Of a DNA stretch of 64,000 nucleotides, positions 52,951 to 61,701 are shown one piece after another (the first letter of the stretch is position 1; each line of letters opens with the position of its first letter). A program made the position numbers and the translations under genes. Source of the DNA: Hortaea werneckii (Eukaryota; Ascomycota; Dothideomycetes; Mycosphaerellales; Teratosphaeriaceae); contig JBAOKB010000077.1 of NCBI GenBank assembly GCA_037044905.1, positions 682,001 through 746,000 of the forward strand, in the 5' to 3' direction. A model generated the notes under the pieces. The model ran no database searches. It was given only the letters and a program-made list of their open reading frames with translations, and was not told the DNA's origin.

Positions 52951-54987
52951 ATGGGTCAGACTCTTTCGGAGCCCGTAGTGGACAAGGTAGGCACGATCGA
53001 TCTCTATTTCGCGCAATTGTGACGTGGCTGGCGAGCAGCGGGCAGCGAGCAGCAGCAGCAGCAGCAGCACAGCGGGAGGCAAATTCGACCTGTGCTGGGA
53101 AAAATGAGACCTATATCGCCCGACCCACGGCAACCATAACGGTCAGAACTGCTGACCACACACTCCTCTACTACAGAAATCCGACGAAGGTCAAGATGAT
53201 CGGGTTTCGTTTGGCGTCAGCGCCATGCAGGGCTGGCGGATAAGCATGGAGGACGCGCACGCCGCCGTCCTTGATCTACAACCCTTGGAAGGCGAGGAAG
53301 AGGTGAAGCCCGCGGATTCAGATGTACGGATATCGTTCTTTGGCGTGTACGATGGACATGGTGGTGATAAGGTGGCAATCTACACCGGCGAACACCTGCA
53401 CAAGATCATCGCGAAGCAGGAGTCGTTTAAGAAGAAGGACTTTGAGCAGGCGCTCAAGGATGGCTTCCTGGCGATAGACCGGGCGATTCTAAGTGGTAGG
53501 CATTCCACTATCCCGGTGGTAAGATGTGGCATACTCAGTTGGCTGACAAATGAACCTCGGCAGACCCGAAATATGAGGAAGAAGTATCGGGGTGCACTGC
53601 TTCCGTGGGCATCATAACAAAGGATAAGATCTACGTCGTACGTCCCCGGTACTATCCATGGTGGGAAGGAAGCAGAGTACTGACCGCTGTAGGGCAACTC
53701 CGGTGACTCGAGATCAGTGCTGGGCATCAAGGGACGCGCGAAGCCATTGTCCTTTGATCACAAGCCGCAAAACGAGGGCGAGAAGGCGCGAATTTGCGCG
53801 GCAGGCGGTTTCGTCGATTTCGGCAGAGTCAATGGCAATCTTGCGCTGAGCCGAGCCATTGGCGACTTCGAGTTCAAGAAGAGCGCCGACCTTCCCCCTG
53901 AGCAGCAGATCGTGACTGCATTCCCGGACGTCACGATACACGAGATCGGAGAAGACGACGAATTCCTCGTCATTGCCTGTGATGGTATAAAACCCTTCGC
54001 GAGGTCAATGTCAACCATGCTAACAGAGTTCAGGTATCTGGGATTGCCAATCGTCTCAAGCGGTCGTTGAGTTTGTCCGGAGAGGCATCGCAGCAAAGCA
54101 GGAGCTTCACTCTATTTGCGAGAACATGATGGATAACTGCCTTGCCAGCAACAGCGAAACTGGCGGCGTCGGCTGTGACAACATGACTATGGTCGTTGTT
54201 GGTCTTCTACGTGGCAAGACGAAGGAGGAGTGGTACAACATGATCGCGGAGAGGGTGGCGAACGGCGACGGGCCTTGCGCACCTCCGGAGTACGGCAAGT
54301 CTGAGCCCTAGCCCCCTTCCCCTCGGCGATCGCAACAGATTCCTCAATTCTATCACATTGACACACGTGCCTCTTCCTTCCTTGGCCTCGGTGTTTTCTC
54401 TCCGGGCTCGCAACGCCCTTCCACGTCTTTTGAGGTGCACGAGCTAACCGTTGTCCTTTTCTTTTCCCATGGCTACAGCCGAATTTAGGGGCCCCGGTAA
54501 CAGAAGGAACCGCTTCGACGACTCCAGCGACGACTACGACATGGACATGGACCAGCGCACACGCATGCTAGGTAGAGGTAGCAACGGCGGCCGTATCATT
54601 CTTCTCGGAGACGGAACTGAGTTATTAGCAGGTGCGGACGCCGCCAACGACGACGATGGCGATGTCGATATGGAGGACCGTGGGGACGAGGGCGAGAGCG
54701 AGGAGGAGGAGAAGGACCTGCAGGAGCAGGTCAAGAAAGGCCAATCGGACGCCAAGGCTACTACTGGTCAGGGCGAAGGCAAAGACGCCCCCGCTGCTGC
54801 CGCTGCTGGCAAGGAGAACGAGCCTACGTCCACCACCAAGGATGACTCGTCCGAGCAAGGGAAGGGTAACCAGGAGTCGGGATCTACGGCCGTCGACGAG
54901 TCAAGCAAAGCAGCCACGCCGGCGGACAAGACCGACGTCAAGTCCGTGATGGAGGCACAGGCCTCCGGCAAGGGTCCGCTGTCGTAA
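52951..54987 (+). CDS. PTC2: PP2C-type Ser/Thr phosphatase (Ptc2/Ptc3 type) with a GC-AG intron
   Basis: Mn/Mg-dependent phosphatase of stress and checkpoint signalling. Starts MGQTLSEPVVDK, with a Gly2 myristoylation context as in Ptc2/3. Exons: 52951-52986, 53177-53495, 53564-53637, 53693-53984, 54034-54294, 54479-54987, giving 496 aa. Metal-site motifs are GWRISMEDAHAAV, FFGVYDGHGGDKVA, GNSGDSRSVLG, FLVIACDGIWDCQSSQ and GGVGCDNMTMVVVG. The last intron (54295-54478) starts GCAAGT, a GC donor. Splicing joins CAPPEYAEFRGPG, the conserved family sequence, whereas reading through would stop after GKSEP. The C-terminal tail is acidic then Ser/Ala-rich (RIILLGDGTE, EEEEKDLQEQ). The gene is intact. 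Confidence 0.9.
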
Positions 54988-55959
54988 CCAGATCGACTTC
55001 CGTCAACGCAAACCCTCCTCTCTCTATGAGCCTGGAATCAAGGTCCAACATTGCAAGATACCCTTTTGCGATCACGAGAAAAAAAAAAAAGCAACAGAAA
55101 GAACAGGCGACCCTGACGGAGAAAACCCGCACATTTCTTGAGCCGCCATCCCCGAAGACGACAATAGAAGTCAAGGAGACGGGCGGGGGGGAAGAAATGG
55201 GATGATTGAGCATGTTCAGCCTCAGGTTTTCCTTTCCTTCCCTCCGTCCTCCTTTCAGTGTCGTCGGTTTCAAAGTGTGCGAGAGAGCTCCCCGAAAAAA
55301 CGATTCCATTGACCGGCGAAACCTCCCTACCCGCATCCGACACCCCAACGCGAGACAGAACAGACCAGATATCCTTTGCATTGAAATTTCGACGCCCCCC
55401 CCCCCCCCCCCCCCCTTGACTCCCGATGAGCGTTTTTTTTTTTTTTTTTTTCTTTTGCTTGTCTGAATCCAACTTTCTTCCCCCTTCTCAATCCTTCCTT
55501 CTTCTTGCTTCTCTCCTTTCTTTCTGGTCATCTGTGAAACAAGCGAAAAAGGGAAAAGGCGAGCAAAAATGTCGTCGCCCGCTTATCCCTCTTCGCCCCT
55601 CCAAAGGTCCCTTCACTCTCCCCTAAACTGGCTCTGAAAGCGAGAGAAGGCTCGAGATGTCCTTCTGCCAACCATCAGCTTAACCGCCACACTTCCTTCC
55701 CTCCTCCCCTTGACCTGGCGCGGAAGGCCCTTAACTGCCTGCTGACGTGGTACAGAAAAAGTTCACCTTGCTTGCCTGCCGCCTTGATCAGGCTTCAACA
55801 CCACTCACTTTGCAGGACATCTAGGGCTGTGTGTTGGGAGTTTCAGTGGTCTTTTGGGGATATATATTCACGAAGGGAACCATACAGATGTACATCGGGT
55901 CCTCATCACTACACCGTCCAATCCTACCAACTCCACAACCTGCACAACCTCACACGACC
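54988..55959. other. Intergenic, low-complexity region upstream of the 2OG oxygenase
   Basis: Contains a 21-base C run (55395-55415) and a 19-base T run (55433-55451), and is pyrimidine-rich elsewhere. ORFs are composition artefacts. Confidence 0.5.
55395..55451 (+). repeat. Poly(C)21 followed by poly(T)19
   Basis: Two homopolymers separated by 17 bases, seen directly. Run lengths may not be exact, because long homopolymers are hard to sequence. Confidence 0.7.
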
Positions 55960-57895
55960 ATGGCAGCAGCCTCGACATCCACATCTCCCGCTCCACCCAC
56001 CGAACACGCCTACCTCGCCGACCTCGAAGCAGTCCTCCAAAAAGTCAGCCGCCAAGCGACCTTCACCTGCGCCGGCCGCCTCCCCCTCACACTCTCCCCC
56101 CCCCTTCACCCCCTCCGGCGCCCTGACGCCCCGCACCAACCTCCAAGTCCACGAGCAAACCCTCTCGACCAAACCCATCACCATCCGATGGGGAGCCCAC
56201 GGCGCCGGCAAACTCCTCTCCCTCCCTCTCCGGACCCCCGAAGACGAAGCACGCTTACAAGACCTCCTCGCAGCCTGCCATCCCGCCACTTTCGGCCGCG
56301 AAGGCCAGGATGTCTACGATCCGTCGTATAGACGTGCGGGAGCCCTGGGACCGGGGGATTTCATGACGGATTTCTGTCCCTATGAGTCTGGGATCCTGGA
56401 TACTGTCACGCAGCTCCTCGTGCCGCCTATAGTCGGGGACTTGGAATCCAAGAACGACGGGGAGAACATCTCTGACGAGGGGAGGCAATTTAGCCTCACG
56501 CCCTCCGATGACCAAAACTTGCACCTCGCGGTTGCGAATCAGCGGAAATTCGCGTGGAAATATGTGCGACGAGGTGGGGGAGGGGGGCTGCATGTTTCGC
56601 AACTGCGTCCCCTATTGGAGGGGCTGGACGTCCCCTTCGCGGACGAGGACGAGGCGGAAAGTGTTGAGGATTTGCTGGATCCTGGGCGAACGGGGTGTTT
56701 GTGCCAAGAGGATGTTGTCGCTTTCGCGGCCAAGCGGTTGGTTGCGAGACGCCGAGCTGTGGAATCCCAGACGACGGCGCCGGGGGATCTCCTGCAAGAG
56801 AGGGATAGGCGGATGCGATGTCGGGGTCTCCGGGCCGAGCTGTATAAATTGAACGTCTACAGCGGGCCCGCCGGGGTCTTCAAGCCGCACGTCGACACGC
56901 CGCGCAGCGCGTCCCAAATCGGAAGTCTGGTCGTCTGTCTCCCGGTCGAATTCTCCGGCGGCGGCCTGGCGGTTAGACATCAGGGCCAGGAAATCGTGCA
57001 TGAGTGGGGAACCCGTGTCAACAACAACGACGACTGCACTCCTGCGGCAGCAGCTTCTGCTCTGTCGGCTGAAGCAGCACCAGCAATCAACTGGACAGCC
57101 TTCTACAGCGACTGCGAACATGAAGTCCTTCCCGTGCACAGCGGTCACCGGATAACGCTAACCTATAACCTCTTCCTCTCCCGCGGCACAGGCCTCCTTA
57201 ATACCCCCCTTCTCCCGCAACGTCTCCTCCCCCACCATCTCCCCCTCGCTCCCCATCTCTACCACGCCCTCGCGAACCCGCATTTCAAGCCTGAAGGGGG
57301 GTATCTCGCTTTCTGGTTGAGGCATAGGTATCCCCTTACCCACCCTGTGGAGTGCGAGTTCGTCGTTGAAATGCTGAAGGGAGCGGATTTGGGGATGGTG
57401 GGTGCGGTGAGGGCGGTGGGGTTGCGGTGTTCGGTGGAGAGGGTGGAGCATTTTGCGGGCGGGAGGGATGTATTGGATGCAGGGGTTTGGGGGAGGTTGG
57501 AGGGGAGGGGTATGGACGATGAGGATAGGATGGTATGGGGTGCGGGTGGAAGGGGCATGGTGCCGGGAGGATTGAGTGGCGGTTCTGAGGAGGAGGTGGA
57601 AGCTGGGTATGCGGAAGAGATCCCGTCCTCTCTCTGCCCGCTGGAGATCGGGGACGATCCCCTCAATGAGGGAGACTATAGCGAGCCGGTTGAAGACGAT
57701 TTCGATGTCGAAGACTCGGACGAAGACTCGGACGCCGACATGGACGACCGTCACCCGATCGTCGGAGACGTCGTCACGCGGCTGCGACGACAGAAGAAGG
57801 AGCGATTGACTTGGATCGGGAGGGAAGGGAGACCGGCGGCGGAGGTTTCCGGGGTTTATTTGGCTGTGAGTCTGATTCTTTCTCTTTCGCCTTAG
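55960..57895 (+). CDS. 2-oxoglutarate/Fe(II) oxygenase-like protein, one frameshift
   Basis: Prolyl-4-hydroxylase-like 2OG oxygenase fold. The start MAAASTSTSPAPPTEHAYLA is chosen because the following frame (DLEAVLQKVSRQATFTCAGR) is protein-like. The frame breaks in a nine-base C run near 56097; eight C would join LTLSPP to FTPSGALTPRTN and restore about 644 aa. Iron ligands are in KPHVDTPRSASQ (HxD) and in DCEHEVLPVHSGHRITLTYN (distal His and the 2OG-binding Arg). GSLVVCLPVEFSGGGLAVRH is also typical. An acidic stretch (DSDEDSDADMDD) lies near the end. The C-terminus GVYLA precedes a GTGAGT donor-like site, so a further small exon may be missing. The function is unknown. Confidence 0.7.
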
Positions 57896-59074
57896 AAAGA
57901 GGTGGTGGGGGGGGGTGTCGGAGTTGGCCTCCCCCACCTACCCATTACCCTAAGCAAGACCTCCATCCCCCAAGCACACACCAACTATTCTCCTCCTCCC
58001 CGTACCCCCCATTGAAACTCTCATCCCCCAAGAAAACCCCAATCCCCGTAAACCCCCTCCCCCCTGGGCGCTAAACCAACAAGAAAAAAAAAACCAACGG
58101 CCTCAACTGAGAGTACCTGCAACTAACTCGACGGAAAATGAAATATAGTACGGGAACGAAGCAGAATTGTCGACTCGCTACTCGAGCGCGGCGCTTGTGG
58201 TGCGGATCCCTTCGTGGGCGGAACGACAGGGAGGAGGTAGTAGGGCTGCTGGTGGTGGCAGTCGGGGGACGATGGAGGATCCTGTGATCCTCTGAGGAAG
58301 ATAGAAAAGAGAAAAGAAAAGCACAGAAAGGGGAGAAGGAAAGCGCGAGAGAAAAGTCTGAGTGTTTGTGCTGTTGTGATTGACGGTGTTGCACTGGAGA
58401 TTCCCGAAGCGACAATGGGGGGAGAGAAGAGAAAGAAGGAGACAAGGGAGAGGGAAAAATGAAAAATCAAAAAGAGGGGGAGAACTGAAGCGGTCTTTTT
58501 CATTTGTCTCATCTTCTAGATCTTATGCCTGAAATACTCCTTCCCTTTCTCTGCGCGCCAAAATCCTCCGTTCCTCCCTTTCCTACTTCTCTTCCCTTCG
58601 GAATTTCTTGCCCTTCCTTTCCTTTCAGTCGTTCCTCTCCCGCCGTAGTACTTATTGTTTTACATGCGGCTGTATAGGCACCCCGTACTAGGACTTGCTC
58701 TTAATCTTAACGAGAGAAATGAATTAAAAATTAAATGAGAAATAAATTAAAAATTAAATTTAAGAAATAAATTAAAAAATAAATTTAGATTTATTACAAG
58801 TCTCCCCAATGATTTAAAGGGCCTATTATCTTATAAAGGCGACTCCGTTTCCTTATTCTCTATTAGGTAGCTATGAGATAATACTACTATCTGTTCTAAC
58901 CTGTAATTTTTATGTAATTTTTATGTAATTTTTATTGTCTTACATGCGGCTATATCGGCACTCCGTACTAGGACTTGCTCTTGGTTTTAGGGAGAGAAAC
59001 AAAACGTAATACGTTACAAAAACCGCCCTATCTCCTCAAAATCAAGTCTCCCACATGCCTATGTGGGGGTCCTC
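57896..59074. other. Intergenic, C-rich then AT-rich, between 2OG oxygenase and Hsp70-like copy 2
   Basis: From 57900 to 58080 C-rich; from 58290 to 58480 purine-rich; from 58710 to 58940 very AT-rich with ATTAAAAATTAAAT-type repeats. A duplicated segment is listed separately. No gene is supported. Confidence 0.45.
58653..59052 (+). repeat. Direct duplication flanking an AT-rich block
   Basis: A roughly 50 bp segment (TTACATGCGGCTRTATMGGC, then ACYCCGTACTAGGACTTGCT, then CTT) occurs at 58653-58703 and again at 58933-58982. A second shared piece, CAAGTCTCCC, follows each copy (near 58798 and 59043). The sequence between is extremely AT-rich. This could be a decayed tandem duplication or the remnant of an element with terminal repeats. 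Confidence 0.65.
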
Positions 59075-61142
59075 CTACTCTTCCCCGTCCTCCTCTGCAT
59101 CTGAAACAGGGTCCTCAAAGAACTCCGAGTGCTCTGCATCCCACAACAGCGACTCCGTCTCTTCAACATCGATCGGTTCGCCATGGGGCGGTAACAGCCT
59201 CCACACCATCACCATATCCCTCTCGCTCCGGTACTTTACGCGCAGCTGCGCAGGTACCTCGTACCACGGCTTTCCCTTGGTGTCTGTGACCTTGTTGAAA
59301 GTTGAGAGTTGGTCATTCGACAACTTCAAAGTGTGGATGCTCTTCTTCCAGACCTTGACCCCAGGACGGACTGTTTTCTCGTCTGCTTGGAAAGCCGGCC
59401 CATGAAGCCCTCCATCGAAAGCCCGCAGCGTATTACTGCCGGGTTTCATGAACGGTTCCAGCTTGTCCTCTTCGATGAGAACGAAATCGGCTTTCAGGGC
59501 AAGCTTGCTGTAGACCCGCATGTAGTAATACATCGGAACGCCAATGTCAATGTCCGTAGTCGTAACGGCCTCACCCTTTTTCAAGAAGGGGAACATGCGC
59601 TTGAAAACGAAGCGTCGTTTTGGATTCCAGCCGCTTGGGTGAACCACGCCCGAGATTGGCATACGCCTCTTGTTCTTCTGCGCCCAGGCATCGACATGGA
59701 CGTCTGGGTCATACTCCTCGTCTCGGAGTACGGCGTATGAGAATCGAGCCGGAATCTGCTGGGTGAAGATTTGCTTGTAGCGCGGGGAGAGTGCTCCCGC
59801 CGCAACGAGGATTTCCCTGGATCTGGTTAGCTGAGCTACGGAAAGCAATAGGTGCAGATCGACTCACTGGAAGATAGGATCGTAGTGACACGGGGTCAAC
59901 ACCGTGATACCTCCGTACCGCTCTACTAGGCGTTGGTGGAGGAAAGGATTCTTGCCAAATCCACCCGAGACAAAGATCAAATCGGGCTTGAGCGCCGGAT
60001 CCTCAACGTACTCGTCGATGTTGCGCTCCACGTCTGCAACGACAGTGTCGAAGGCCTCTTGTAACTGCGCCCTATATACTCATCAGCTTGTGTTTCCGCG
60101 AATTGATCTTGCATGGTAGAGCAGCTTACTTTGTGAGAGAGTGGAAACTCTGCACTGTTGTGCCGAACACGTGAATGACATAGAAAGGGTCCATTGGGAA
60201 AAGTTTCTTTGCCCCTTCGATACTTTCGAGGGCACGCTCGCGAAACGCGGTAAGAGATAGGCCCAAGCGCATAGCCTCCCCCTCGACCGCCTCTTCACCG
60301 CCGAGGGAATCTTCATACACGGAGAGTAAACGCTCGTTGATTCTCTGCGAGCCACCCAGCGGCCCGCTTGTCTCCTTGAGAACGTTGAGCTTAGTGTTAA
60401 TGGCGAGTGTATCGCTGACCTCGACCAGGGTGTAATCATTCGTGCCACATCCGAGATCAGCGCTGAGAATACGACTCTGGTTGCCGAGCGGTGCTGGAAG
60501 GAGGGTCTGAAAGCCGCAGAGATGGTCAATACTCCCGGCCACAGCGCACTCTGGCTCGGACGCAAGCGACGTTAGCTGGACGCCGGTGGCTTTTGCAGCA
60601 GCCTGCATGCGGACACAAGCGTTAGGAGACCAGCAAAGCGGAACGGTTAGGCGTAGATGCCATGGGATAGCTTGGATGACATGTGCCGCAAGAGTCTTGA
60701 GTAGAGGATGGCCCCTGAGCTGGTCCCGAGCTTTGTTGAGTAGATCTCTCAAGTGGTCTGAGAGAAACTCATCCAAGCTCTTGCCTTGCTGAGCAAGCTG
60801 CTTGTTGACCCTCTTGATACAAGCTTTCATGGCCGAGCCTGGGGGTCCATCATACAGAGCGAGCTTCGCGAATTGGATGACTTTCTCATAGGGTACTGTA
60901 GGCTCCTTTAGGTCCTTGAGGTGATCTTCGAGATCCCAGCCGCTGTAGAACACGCCCTCGTGGTATGCTGCTCGTGCAGGGATAGTGTACTTGGCAAAGC
61001 GCTCTTGAATGAAGCCTACATCTGAGGCGAGCTGTTCGCCATCGAACACCTGGACTTTGATCACGTTAGAGTAGCAGCCATAATCCAGACTCGCCTCAAT
61101 GTGATAGTCGTGTCCCGCGCTGGGCGGTACAGTCTGCGACAT
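59075..61142 (-). CDS. Hsp70-like actin-fold ATPase, copy 2 of the paired module
   Basis: Three exons: 61142-60130, 60071-59868 and 59816-59075, 652 aa with consistent phases. The start MSQTVPPSAG is preferred; an in-frame Met lies at 61193. The nucleotide-binding fold is recognisable but more diverged than copy 1: phosphate-1 ASLDYGCYSNV (Cys where Thr is usual), phosphate-2 ILSADLGCGTNDYTLVEV, and adenosine motif IFVSGGFGKNPFL. TVPLCWSPNACVRMQAAAKA and SLASEPECAVAGS correspond to the usual Hsp70 positions. The C-terminal part is not a canonical substrate-binding domain and ends in an acidic tail (DPVSDAEEDGEE). It is divergent from the partner at 61702. ATPase activity is uncertain. Confidence 0.8.
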
Positions 61143-61701
61143 CTTGCGAGGCACTGGTGTTGGAGTGGTGCTACCACAAGGGAATCGTAACAAAGAAGGT
61201 GTGATGAAGGGGTTACAACAAGAGAGGTGTATCTGTTCTGCAGCTCTTGTCGTAAGTGCCAGGAACGCTCCGCCGCCGAATGTGAATGCGAAAGCGTCAG
61301 CGCAGAAGATTCCAGTCCAATCGAACGACGTGGTCTCGAGTGAAAGTAGACACCGCGTCTGCCTCGCGGGCGGCGGGGCTCGTTACTGTAGTCACCGGGT
61401 CGTGCTTTCCACTTTCAGCAGGCGAATACACTGACTCGCGTTTGTCACCCCAGCCTCCTTTTCGTTTGTTTCACATCGACGTCGACAACATCTTCCCCCT
61501 CCTTCTGACCAAACTCAGCCGCTAGAGACAGGTCCTTCTCGACTCTGAAAGCATCTTGTTGAAAGCATCTTGTCATCAATTATTCAACGACCAGCTGAAT
61601 TCGCCCCCTATCGTGGTTTCAGCATCGCCTGCCCACCGAAAACGCCTCCTTGACAACCCTCCATCAAGAGGACCTCGAGCAACAGCCCCAGCCCATTTAA
61701 G
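61143..61701. promoter_or_regulatory. Bidirectional promoter of paired module copy 2
   Basis: 559 bp shared between the divergent Hsp70-like copy 2 and its partner. It carries a 14 bp direct repeat (listed separately). The promoter function is inferred from orientation. Confidence 0.5.
61546..61573 (+). repeat. 14 bp tandem repeat, two copies
   Basis: TGAAAGCATCTTGT twice in tandem, 61546-61559 and 61560-61573. The TGAAAGC core also starts each unit of the 24 bp repeat in the other bidirectional promoter. Confidence 0.85.

Noticed and set aside
55772..55959. Longer N-terminus of the 2OG oxygenase from an ATG at 55772
   Set aside because: The translation (HHSLCRTSRAVCWEF...) is not protein-like, and it is a different frame from the convincing start at 55960.
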